Positions 49,241-59,439 of a stretch of DNA of 64,000 nucleotides are shown here, in pieces. Made by a program: the position numbers and the translations under genes. Source of the DNA: Neckera pumila. Taxonomy: Eukaryota; Streptophyta; Bryopsida; Hypnales; Neckeraceae. The DNA is taken from the NCBI GenBank assembly GCA_963969595.1, contig OZ018414.1, forward strand, positions 24,597,660-24,661,659, given 5' to 3'. Positions within the stretch are counted from its first letter, which is position 1; every line of letters starts with the position of its first letter. The notes beneath the pieces are model-generated. The model did no database searches. It was given only the letters and a program-made list of their open reading frames with translations, and was not told the origin of the DNA.

Positions 49241-49815
49241 AGGTTGTTTGGACGTCCGTCCAGAGTCCAAGGACGCTAGCCTCCGGACGTCCCTAGGCAT
49301 TCGGACGGACTCCGACCCTCCGTCCAGTGGACGGTCGGACGGGGGGTCGGGAAGTCGGACGCGTCTTTGGACGGAGGGTTGGAGGTCGGACGGGCCTTTG
49401 GAAGCACAATTTAGGGTCGGACGGGCCACCGGACTAGCGGTTGCAGGTCGGACGGGCCTTCAGACTGGTGGTCGCAGGTCGGACGAGCCTTTGGACGGGA
49501 CGTTTGAGGTCGGACGGCCCTTCGGACTGGCGGTCGAAGGTTGGACGGCCCTTCAGACTGGAGGTCGAACGGGCCTTTGAATGAGCTGTCCAAGGTTGGA
49601 CGGGAATTTGGACGCTCCATTGGAGGTCGGACGGGCTGGATCGAGGAAAGTCAGATGGGAGGGAGGGTCAGAATGGCGGTCAGAGGTCGGACGGCCCTTC
49701 GGACTGGAGGTCGGACGGGCCTTTGGACGCTCCATCGGAGGTCAGATGGGCTGGAGAAAAGTCAAACGGAGGGGAGGGTCGGACTGATGGGAGGGAGGTC
49801 GAACGGCTGTTCAAA
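49241..49815. repeat. GC-rich ~31-bp minisatellite
   Basis: Roughly 15-18 degenerate units of about 31 bp. The unit begins GGTCGGACGGGCCTTYGGAC and is followed by a variable ~11-bp part. Clear unit starts occur at about 49386, 49416, 49446, 49476, 49509, 49540, 49562, 49595 and 49625. It is CpG-rich, in sharp contrast with AT-rich flanks. Open frames on both strands are a by-product of the missing stop trinucleotides, not genes. Confidence 0.8.
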
Positions 49816-49833
49816 TTTTTGGAGTATTTTGGT

Positions 49834-50483
49834 TTAATCCCCAAATGCCCAAGGCCTATTTTGTGCTTCCTAGAATTTGCTCTAAATTAAACAAAATGTC
49901 AACATTTTTATAAGTTGTATCAATTTTTTTTGAATTGTAACCATATAAATTCAAATTAGATATGTTAGAGATCTCATAGGAAAATGAAACACAACAATAT
50001 CACTTATGGAGTGAAAGATTATAATGTTTGACCATGACCATGAGGGTGTTTAAACTGCAAAAATCTTTCAATCTTCTTTACACAAGTCAAATCTAAAAAG
50101 TTGGTGACCAAATGAATTTGAGGTTGAAGGGCCTAACTTGTATAACCCCGATCAATTTATGGCTTCTTAAAATATACTCTACAATTTTTTTAAATTAATT
50201 TTGAATGTGATTTTTCCTCCAAGATCTAATGTATTTGAGGCTCATTTCCAAGAGCTCTCAACACTACGGGAAGTCAAGATTGCAATGGGTACCCTTGTAC
50301 AAAAACTTGAATAGAAAAATCACTATCATTTATTTTCAAGATTGGATTTTTGTTGCTAAAATTAGACTTCCAGAAGTACTTTTTAAAAATATAGACTACT
50401 GAAAATAGCAATTTGGTTAAGTTTTATTTAACTTCAAAGTTTTGCTAACACCAGATTTTGGTGCCTTGGGCATTTAGGGGTAA
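49834..50483 (+). mobile_element. TTAA family B element (~650 bp)
   Basis: Starts TTAATCCCCAAATGCCCAAGGCC and ends GCCTTGGGCATTTAGGGGTAAC, so the outer ~20 bp are inverted repeats with TTAA-like edges. It is collinear with the copy at 59440-60083 throughout. No coding capacity. The right edge touches a family A element. Confidence 0.75.
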
Positions 50484-51060
50484 CCTCTAAAGGATCATTT
50501 GTCTCCTCGGCAGACAATTTGGGTTTGAGCAGGTTCTTATTGTCTTAATTTTTTGTGATATTTTATGGAATTTTTTGAGGTTGTGAATTTTTGTGAGAGC
50601 TTTGTGAATATATAATTTTATTTGAATTGATGACTGGGAGAAAAAGTTATGGCTCAATAACTCAGTAAGCAAAAATGGAGTTTTTATGGTCTGCACCCAA
50701 AAAATCACATAAGTTAAAATAATTTTTTATTCATTTTTATTTTTCAAAGAGTATATTTCTGTCTACATGTGAGGATTTGTTTCATTCAATTTGGACTAGT
50801 TATGAAGAGGTTATGGACAATCTTAATTTTTCAGGCAATCTAACCATCTTCTTCAAAAAATAACTTATAGAATTCATTTTTGAATGTAATTTTTATAATA
50901 TTTGAAAAAAAAATGTTAGATAAGGTTAGATTTTCTTGCTAGAACAATCTGACCTTTGGGATTATTGTAATTCAATTCCATCTAAAAGCTATTAACAATT
51001 TAGTTTTTTCATCAGTCTTGAACCCACATCTACTTAACAAATTTTTTATGAGTGAAAATT
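50480..51060 (+). mobile_element. TTAA family A element, right-truncated, abutting family B
   Basis: Starts GTAACCTCTAAAGGATCATT directly at the right terminus of the family B copy, sharing its TAA. Internal landmarks (ctcggcagacaatttgggtttg, agttatgaagaggttatggac) match family A. The right half is missing. Confidence 0.6.
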
Positions 51061-51423
51061 ATGTGATTCTCTCCCTAAATTTTTGTGATATATTCTTAAA
51101 TAGAAGTATAGAAGTGCTTAATATAAAGAAGTAGAAAATGAATTTTCCTTCTTGCATAATTCAAACCCAAATCTTATGCAAGCACAAATCCCAAAAAAGC
51201 GTAACGAGTTTCACTTTCAAAAAAGACATTTCTATTTTAAGTGAGTCTTCTAGTCAATTTTCATGGTTTTACATAATATTTTATTGAAAACAACCGCTGA
51301 TGGATTCTTTTAATTCAGTTGCATAGATATGTAGGGATCATCTATATGCACATCTTTGATATTAAAAAAAATAAACCCATTTATTTAAATTTTAAAGAAA
51401 TATAAGCTCCCAATAAGGGCTCA

Positions 51424-51563
51424 TACTACAAGAGAGCAGTGTCAATTTGGACATTATTTTGTCAATTTTCTGTCAACTCGGACATTTTTTTCACATAATT
51501 CTGTCAATTCAAACATTTTAGTCAATTTGGACGTGTCAACTCGGACACTGTTTTCTTGTAGTG
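51424..51563. mobile_element. CACTA (En/Spm) MITE, 140 bp, with TCA target duplication
   Basis: The left end TACTACAAGAGAGCAGTGTC and right end GACACTGTTTTCTTGTAGTG are inverted and match the canonical plant CACTA terminus CACTACAAGAAAA (one C-to-T change on the left). The element is flanked on both sides by the trinucleotide TCA (51421-51423 and 51564-51566), the 3-bp target duplication expected of CACTA elements. The interior consists of repeats of a gtcaaytcggacatt motif, like subterminal transposase-binding repeats. Confidence 0.85.
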
Positions 51564-51639
51564 TCAATTACCTCAATATCAGGTGTCATATAATCAAACC
51601 TCTTGTGAATTGGATGTCTTTATATTTTAAATCAATTTT

Positions 51640-52370
51640 TATGTAAAACCATGGAAATTGACTTCAAGAATTGAATGCCGGAACTCTGCAATTTGTAAAT
51701 GAGCAGTATCTGCTTGTTTCACAAATTGCATGACCACATCATATCATGAAGGTGAGGGTTCAAGGAATTTGTTTTGCCATTTGCATCACCACATACTTTC
51801 ACAAAGTATCCGGGCACCTGCAAAGCACATTTCAGTCTCAAAGGTAGTACCAGGATTTCTCTCTCACTTTATTTGTTTGATAGGTAGTAGAACCACATCT
51901 TGGAATCCAAGGCCATGTATATTACTTTTAGAATGTGCTGGACAAAAGTCTCATGAGTTTTGAAGGATTGCCAAAGTGGTGATATATTTATAGGGGAACG
52001 CTATTCTGAAATCCAAAAGTCTGGAAAGGGCCTTATAGACCTGAGCTTGAAATTCCTCCTAGTTAGTATGGAACACCGCTAGAACCTCTTCATCTAAACA
52101 CATGCGAAAGGCCTTTGGTAGACTCTTGTAAGCTGAAGCAAAGTCCACGGTTTCCCCTGGCCTACCAGACTTCTTAGAAATTTGCTGAAGTACTTTAACA
52201 TTAGTGGTGCAGAATACTTTTTGCAATTGGCAGCAAAGAAATACCAAAATATTATGCCCTTTAATTTGAATTCAACCTCCAACTCATCACTAACGTCAAC
52301 ATTCTCTGAGGAATCTACAAAAGATGATGGATTGGTAGCCTCTATCATTTCAAGGTGAGCCAAATTTGTA
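51640..52370 (-). pseudogene. Decayed coding relic of unknown family, one frame with five stops
   Basis: From about 52296 to 51640 a single minus-strand frame reads plausible protein (SGRPGETVDFASAYKSLPKA, VKQADTAHLQIAEF) interrupted by one TAG and four TGA codons, all convertible from Gln, Arg or Trp codons by a single C-to-T-type change. The beginning near 52360 (NPSSFVDSSENVDVSDELEV) belongs to the same or an adjoining frame. I do not recognise the family. It lies between two CACTA MITEs and has the same orientation as the kinase-like and methyltransferase-like pseudogenes. Confidence 0.5.
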
Positions 52371-52495
52371 CAGCTTCTGACAGCCGCAAAAGAAACATCA
52401 GACAGAGATCAAAGAGCTGTGGATCTACAATAACTGCTAGAGTTTCAAACAAAAAACCTCACCTTCTATCATCCCGCCCGATGAAGTTTGAATAT

Positions 52496-52643
52496 CACTA
52501 CAAGGGAGAAGTGTCAATTCGGACATTTTTTTGTCAATTTGGACATTATTAGAAAGCAATTTTCTGTCAACTCGGACATTTTTTTGATAGAGTTCTATCA
52601 ATTCGGACATTTTAGTCAATTCGGACACTGTTTTCTTGTACTG
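52496..52643. mobile_element. CACTA MITE, second copy (148 bp)
   Basis: The left end CACTACAAGGGAGAAGTGTC is a canonical CACTA terminus. The right end GGACACTGTTTTCTTGTACTG is the inverted form with one change. The interior repeats gtcaattcggacatt about five times. The flanking triplets (tat / aat) are not identical, so the target duplication is unconfirmed here. About 70-75% similar by eye to the 51424 copy. Confidence 0.75.
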
Positions 52644-53531
52644 AATCCTAAACCCCAAATACCAGGTTGCAGAGTGAATTGAACCTCTATGATCTTCTAA
52701 AATTAGAAATCGTGCTTGAACTCTTGAAGAAAGGAACGTCAACAAGCTACTTCATTTTACACTTAACTCTCATGGGTATACTTTGTTTTTCTACTTCAAT
52801 TCTTCCTCTTCAATGTCTCTACAATATGTAGAATCTTCAAAGTTGATCACCGATTTGACAGAAGTCACCACCATTGTTTATTTGTCTCTAACCAATCAAA
52901 ACAAAAGTAAACGAAACTTGTTGCCTTTTGCAAATGATCTAGCTTCTTTCTTTCTGTACTTGTTGTAAAAAAATGTAAACATGTTTAGGATTTAGATATT
53001 ACTAAAAACCTTCATAAAATGTATTCCATTTGCATTGACCTATTACATGCACGCACACATGACAAATCATACAACTTCTCACACAACCTTATCAATCCAA
53101 CATCCATCAACAAGAATTTATGCACTTTCCGTTAAAGCGGTATATGTATTTTATATGAAAAAATGGTGGAGATGATATATAATTCCAAAACACTATAGAA
53201 TCCAAAATGTACATCCAATTACACATAAATTGGTATATATTGGAAATGAAAAATAATACTATATAGTCCGCATGGTCTGCATATGTAAATCCTCACTTCT
53301 ACGTTGATTAAATACTTCTATAGTTCTATAATCTATATAGTACACTCAAGTACTAATATGAATGTCAAAAGTGTTCATCTGGTATAGGCCAATTGTAAGA
53401 ATTAGTAAATCGATTGGTAATTTCGGCCAGACTACCTTGTGAATCGTCATCTTCATTGCAAAGTCGCTCCAAGTATTGATGAAATACCATTGCCAATCCT
53501 TATGGCTAAACTTTGTATGTCCTTGTGTTTC
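52644..53531. other. Spacer without recognised features
   Basis: AT-rich, no gene or repeat recognised. It may include the 3' region of the kinase-like pseudogene on the minus strand. Confidence 0.3.
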
Positions 53532-54635
53532 TCAATGTAACTTGTGGTAGGCCACTAGCATGCACTGGTTGTTGATTCTCTGAGCTATTTGACCCACCGC
53601 ATATTCCTCTGATTTCCATAATAAATTGGGAATGACTTCCACATCCGCATTTCTCTTATGCAAATATGCAATATTGGGGTCTACCCACCACCTCTTTTGC
53701 AAAGCTTCTTCCTTCTCACTCGCAGATGTGAACGAGTACAAGGATTTGGGTGGTTTGCTACGTAAGGTAGTTAAGCCCCAATTGCAAATTCCAATGTAGA
53801 CTAGTGACTCATCTTCGGGAAAGTGAAACATGATGTTGTGTGGGGAAATATCATTATGGAGATGTCCAGCATTGTGCACCGCATTCATGATGTGCAGCAA
53901 TGCCCATGCAAACTCCGTGCGTTTCCTCCTCCATTGACCAAGACGGAAAGCTCAAATCACCTCTTCGGGTTCAGCGTTTGCACAAGCCAATGCAATACCT
54001 ATGTTGTCTGGATATTGCATATCCAAGTTCAACATTTGCTGCAGTGTTCCGTCGTTCCACCAATATGAATACCCTTTGTTGTTTGTTGCATGGATTGCAT
54101 AAAATTGTATGACTCCATTATGTGGAATCCTCACTACCATTGACTTGTTTTGGTGTTCCAATTTTGCAAGTTTTGGTTGTATGCCTTGTTGGCGAGATAC
54201 CTTTTTTTGCAAACTCCCAAAATGCAAGTATCTCAGGACATCCTTCAATTCGGACCCTACAAATTGTTGCATACCCGCCCATCATGACTTTGTCATCTTG
54301 TGCAATCGCCTTTGCTGTTTTTGGAAGCGCTACAAGATGACTTCGCCCCTTTTGCATATCATTCCTTAAACTTTCTTCCACCAAAACATTGACCCTAGCC
54401 TATTCCGTGAATTAGCAAATGCACAACACCTTTGAATAAACAAATCTGCTCTGAGAATGACTTGCTCGAAGTCTGGATCCTGTGCACGGTGAGCCTTGCC
54501 GTATTTTTCTACAGTCACCTTGGCATTCCAAAATGCATCGTTCACCCTATTTGCCAAGAATTTGTTGAAGCACGGTTTGTCCATCTGATGACTCCATTGC
54601 GGAACGTTTAGTGCTTCTAACATCTTCTGCGTCAT
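53532..54635 (-). pseudogene. Protein kinase-like gene, broken by frameshifts and a stop
   Basis: Frames join in order on the minus strand: 54635-about 54400 (N-terminal helical region), about 54390-54190 (kinase N-lobe, VMMGGYATICRVRIEGCPE), about 54190-53952 (IQFYAIHATNNKGYSYWWND), and 53949-53532 (C-lobe). The catalytic loop reads GHLHNDISPHNIMF (HxDxxxxN pattern). The metal-binding DFG position reads CNWG, with Asp replaced by Asn, so catalysis is doubtful even before damage. Shifts of frame occur near 54400 and at a seven-A run near 54210; a TGA (a possible CGA-to-TGA change) sits before AFRLGQW near 53952. Related kinase-like genes with an [IV]C[DN]WG motif occur in bryophytes to my recollection (not checked). 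Confidence 0.7.
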
Positions 54636-55311
54636 GTTGTCTTTGAATTTCTGAATGCACTTATGGGAACTTGGAACTCCTATCTTAGTAAATATAATTA
54701 TAGATAGAAAGATAAGATTCCTCTTTGCAGTAATTTTTTTTGTTTTGTAAAGTAATTATAGACCATATAGTGATTAGGACAGGAAACTGGAAGTTGGCTG
54801 ATCAGGAATAGATATAACAGCTAATCATCGGTACCGGAAAATCAGAACCGGAACCTGGATTAGCCTATACAAGATCAGGAAACAGGAATCGGGAACTGAA
54901 ACCCCAACGGTGACCTACCTAACCCTAGGGGGACGTTCTAATCATGGGCGAATAGTAATAATTAACGGGCTGGGTTAACGGGCAAATCCTAAATTAAGGG
55001 AATCATTAGAAAGGAATGTGGTTGGCCCTCTTAATAGATCAGCTGTTTAGGTATTGGCCATCCAGATTTCTTTGCCTATATTGAAAACTTAGAGAAAGTA
55101 TATGCTTCCTATTTCCGGTCTCTAACTAGTATTGACGCAAGAGAGTACAAGTATAGAGAGAAAGAGAGTTTGTGGAGAGCTTTAGTGCGAAGGGAGGATC
55201 TGCAAGCAGAGAGGTTTTGTGGTAAAGTCTGCGCAACTCAGAGAGAGAGAGAGGCATACTCCTATTCCGGGTTGTCAATTGTAGACCGGCAACATTGAGA
55301 CGCGGGTAGAG
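54636..55311. other. Leader region of the 55.3 kb retroelement-like gene
   Basis: No gene was found. The sequence becomes richer in ccgg/cggaa motifs from about 54830, as in the 3' region of the same element (58300-58450), so the element probably starts here, but I could not find long terminal repeats or a primer-binding site. Confidence 0.35.
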
Positions 55312-57477
55312 ATGGCCTCGACCCAAGGAGAAGGATCCACGGTTGCGTTACAGTTTGTGACGCCACCATTGCCGAAGGATGAGCAGGAGAAAGAGGAGTT
55401 ACGGGCAGACCTGGAGCAGATGGGGTGTGCTGGATTCTTGACCCGACCATGGAGCTTCAAGAACGAGGAGATGGTGAGGGAGCTGTCGGACAAGTTGGCG
55501 AGCCGACACAAGGCGACCATCCGAGCTTAGTCGGCGAAGTGGACAGTGGCGATGTGGAGGCAGGTCTACCTTTTCGATGAAGAAGGTGAGGTAATTGCAT
55601 CCTAGAAAGACCAATCCGCATTAGGTAAGTTTCGGAACCCTCTCAGCCGCAAGGATGGGTTCCGGGTCAATGACTGCATAGACCCAAGAGAGAAGAGATT
55701 GTTGCAGTACATCCTTGCAATCTTTAGTCCAGAGAGGCCGAGTCGAGTTTTCCGGACCCTAGCCAACACCATCTTTGATGCGTTAGCAGGGGACCGGAAA
55801 GTAGATTGGGGATTGATCATTCAGGATCAGGTAAATAAGATGGCAAAGGCAAAGAGGGCTAAGCCGTCCCCTATCTGCCCCTTTCTCTATCATCTTTATC
55901 AATCTGAGGGAGTAATGACGAAGGATGAGGAGGTAGAGTATGAAGCCACATCCGGCCTCGTATAGTTTGAACTTCCGGACTTAAAGCTTGAGACCAGAAT
56001 GGAGGACGAGCCCTCAGATGAGGAAGATGAAGATGAAGAGGATGGGGATGATTTGAGTGAGTCAGAAAGTGAAGGCGACGATGAGGAAAAAGATACGAGA
56101 GGAAAAGATCGAGTGGAAGAGGAACAGACCAAGGAAAGTGATCCGGTTTGGAGAGATGAGCCACTCGAGAGGATTTCACGAGAGCTGAGTGACTTCAAGG
56201 ACCGGTATATAAAGGAAAGGAGAGTGGTGCAGACCATCTGCACCACTGTAGGAGTCACTCACCCAAGCCAAGCCTTGACTCGAGTAAGCCAACTTATTCG
56301 GAAAAATGAGAGTCAAGAAGGAAAAGCGGAGCTGGCCAAGCAGGCCAGCCAACTGGCAGTCCTGAGGCAGGAGTTGCGGAAGAAGAATGAAGAAGTGAAG
56401 AGGGAGAAGAAATTCTCCACCCAGACCTGGGATACCTAGACCTGGGATACCCTATCCCGAATCCGGGACTTCATCAAACATCCGGGAGAAGTGGTGAACA
56501 AGGCCAACCTCTTCGACGAACAAGTGATGGAGGAGGGTAGGCAGTTAGCCCCAAAGTTGGTTTTCACGATGGTGACTTACCACAAGAAGATGGAGTCTAC
56601 GCTGGCGCAGCTACAAGAAGTAATGAGCGAAATCAGACCGTAAGGTGATCCTGTACCAAGACCGGGACCGGAAACCAAGCCAACCTTGCAGCCAGACAAG
56701 GAAGACAAGATCGAGGGGAAGACTCCTCAGGTATTACCTAACCCACCTATTTCGGAGGAGCACCAGGAGGCCAAGACCAATCAGTCGGAGGATACCGAGG
56801 TGGAGATCACCAAGGTCACCGAACCGGAATCCGATACGGTGGAGATAACGGGAGTAACTGCGCCAGATCCAGTGAAGGTGTAGGGACCGAAACCAGCAAC
56901 CGGTCCAGGCGGGTCAGTCCTAGGGGAGAGCGCCAAGACCAAGCAACTCAATACCCTCTCACCTTCTAAGTCTTCTCCGAAGACTCCTGGAAAGAAGGTG
57001 CAGTTTGGAGGAGAAGGAGGGATGACTGTCCTGATCCAGTCCATTGTCAAGACCAAATTGGGAGTCGGTCGCGAGCAGTCATCCGGATCAAACAGGAAGG
57101 GAGTAATCCGGAAGGTAATTGGAGGTGAAGCAACACCTCAAAGCAAGGTGGCAAAACCTGTCCCGATGGTGCATAAGAGGAATGCTTCGGAACCCCCGTC
57201 GGCCAAGAAGAAAGCGGCCCGGATTTCGGAGGAGGAAGAAGAAGATGACAAATCGGATGAGGAGGAAGAAGAGTCCGGGTCGGAGCAAGAATCTGAGCCT
57301 TACTTTGATCCAGACCAGGCATTGGCAGACACTTGAGCAATGAAGGCCAAGGTGACCAGAGAGAAGACCAAACTCCGGGCCAAACAAGCTGCCAAGCTTC
57401 AGACCGGAAAGAAGTCGCTGGCCCGGAAGGGACCAGCCAGGACGGGTGATTCACCGGCAAAGAAGAACATGAAGTAG
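55312..57477 (+). pseudogene. Retroelement-like gene, copy 1: 721-codon frame with seven stops
   Basis: From the ATG at 55312 to a terminal TAG at 57475 one frame stays open for 721 codons except for stops at 55528, 55603, 55963, 56437, 56641, 56881 and 57334. Layout: a globular N-terminal region (about residues 20-215, like the unnamed plant transposon protein family), an acidic stretch, a coiled coil (KAELAKQASQLAVLRQELRK), a Pro/Glu/Thr-rich tail and a basic Lys/Arg C-terminus. Several stops are at sites where copy 2 keeps Gln or Arg (KAQGP in copy 2, ALAETRATK versus ADT-stop-AMK). No reverse transcriptase or integrase is present. One stop (56437) lies in a tandem duplication of acctgggatacc. 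Confidence 0.7.
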
Positions 57478-58533
57478 GTAGAGGACTGTAGCATAGACGG
57501 TAGGGCTGCAGGCCTAATTTTGGCAGTAGGAAAGTTTTAGGCAAGTAGGAGTTAGGACTCGGGTTAATTCCGGAATTATAGGATCTAAGATCCACTTTTA
57601 GTGGACACTTTTTTGGACTGTAGTTTAAGTCAACTACTCTAGCAGTCCGGAAAAGAATGAAACGTGTCATTCTCTTGGCTGAAATTAGACGTAGACACTT
57701 TTTGAGTTAGAGTGGTAGTTTAGTATTTAAGTTTGGATTATTGATGTGATCTGGGTTCATTTCTATACTTTGTTTTCCCAATAGAATATCTACAAAACCC
57801 ATTGGTATTTTTCAATTCACAATTGTGTGCTGCACGCTTTTGCACTTGTCCATGTTTTTGTTTGAGCAGTGTAATTGCAGACTTGGGTAAGGAAAGAGTG
57901 AGCCCGGATGCAGGAAGTATCCGGTCCCTGGAGAGATTGAATAGCAAACAGGATACCGTAGGATTTCGTTTGAGAATTAGAGCTGGCTTTTGTCAAGAAG
58001 CACCCACTGCTCTCCCACTTTTCCTGACTCTCCTTCTCTACCTAAATTGTGGATTGTTTGGTAGTTCGTCGTTGTAGCCTTTGGTAGGAGAATTCAGACC
58101 GTCTTGCGTGGCCTGCGTAGCCCTTCCGGTCTAGTTGTGAGGAAGGTCTTGTTCTCAATGTTCTTTTCAAAGTTTTCTTTTCAAAGTTTATTCTGTGGAA
58201 ACTCTTGACACGTTAAACTCGGAGGGTAGGAGTTACGCTTCCTTCCTTAATCCCGAAGTTGCAAATCCCTCTTGGTCCAAAGGTTAAACTCGAGTTTAAA
58301 TACATATAGTAATTATCCTAGAGCGATAATATAATCAGGAAAGCGTTTTCCGGTTCCGGATTATTGGAATTGGATCCGGTCTAGACTAGTACTTGGAGTT
58401 TTGTTTTGTATACCGATTAGTAACATTCCGGTCAATTAGGAGAACTACAACCCAAATCTCTGTGGAATGATACACGAGTCACTTTAAGGTCAATTTGGAC
58501 CTTAGAGAAGGAATTGTGCTTTCTGTGCTATGA
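57478..58533 (+). mobile_element. 3' non-coding part of retroelement-like copy 1
   Basis: Shares with the reverse complement of 60270-61366 a series of landmarks (gaaacgtgtcattc, aaaggttaaactcgagttta, ccggtctagactagtactt, gatacacgagtcacttta) and ends at the common terminus gctttctgtgctaygacag. Beyond it the flanks of the two copies differ (cactcctc versus tcattccc), so 58533 is a real element end. Confidence 0.6.
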
Positions 58534-58721
58534 CAGCACTCCTCTTGATATCTAATATATTTGCTATCTAGGGACGTGGTGGTTTCGGACTCATAAAACT
58601 TGACAGTAAGTTTGATAAAAAATGCTTTGCAAGCATCCATAGGATATTCTTTAGCTATTCTAACTTCTTTATCCTTTGACTGCACCTTCTTGCCCTTTGC
58701 TCCCTTCTTCGGCGTCGGCAT
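58534..58721 (-). pseudogene. Small lysine-rich ORF cut by the element end
   Basis: An ATG at 58721 opens a frame MPTPKKGAKGKKVQSKDKEV... that runs about 60 codons to the point where the retroelement terminus begins (58533). The continued frame beyond is element sequence, so the original product is truncated. The family is not recognised. Confidence 0.4.
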
Positions 58722-58959
58722 CTTGCCGAACTATACTATTAATGAATATTCGAAAGATGAAATTGGACTTGCGATTTCACTTCAAAGCCAAAAGAACACA
58801 TACACTGTTATGCAAAAACTGAAAAAACCCGGCAATAAGGTTGCCACTGTAATCCGACTCTTGCCTTCTCTAAGAAAGGAGCCAATGGAGGATGAACCAC
58901 CAAGCTCTCCGCTCCTCTTGTTGAACACAAGGGAGAAGGCAAGAGTGAGGGCAGTCGGG

Positions 58960-59350
58960 CCGTCCGCCCCTCTTATACTGGTCGGATGGCCTTCTCGGCA
59001 AACAGACCGAGTCTCCGCCATCTAATCAGTCGGTTGCGACAAGGCCATTCAATGAAGCTGACCGATTGGACGGCAGTACTGGGTATTGGACGGATTTTCG
59101 GATGGCCAAGTTGTCAAACGCAGCGGTTCTCGGACGGGTTGGTCAGACGGCGTATCGGACGGCTGGGTCGGACGAATTTTTGGACGGTTGATTGAATGGG
59201 TCTCAGACACTATTTCGGATGGGTTCTGGGACGGGTGGGTCAGACGGGGTATCGGACGGCTGGGTCGGACGGGTTTTTGGACAATTCAGTCAGACGGATT
59301 GTTGGTCGGGGTCAGGGTTGGACAAGGTTCTGAGTGGAGACAGATCGAAT
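58960..59350. repeat. Second GC-rich minisatellite cluster related to 49.2-49.8 kb
   Basis: Degenerate units built on gtcggacgg / gggtcagacgg / ggctgggtcggacg motifs, similar in composition to the 49.3 kb array but less regular. Open frames here (Gly/Asp/Trp-rich) are repeat by-products. Confidence 0.6.
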
Positions 59351-59439
59351 GAACGCTGTATTGGTGTCGGTTTGTTTCAAGGATTCAAGACTCAAGATAT
59401 TTTTCACACCAAAAAAACAAGAGTGAATGCTAATAAGGG

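Noticed and set aside
49248..49837. Open frames of 60-110 codons on both strands as genes
   Set aside because: They lie in the 31-bp minisatellite; the unit length is not a multiple of three, and open frames on both strands follow from the repeat composition.
54636..58533. Complete LTR retrotransposon
   Set aside because: No matching 5' and 3' LTRs, primer-binding site, reverse transcriptase or integrase could be seen; only a shared 3' terminus is supported.
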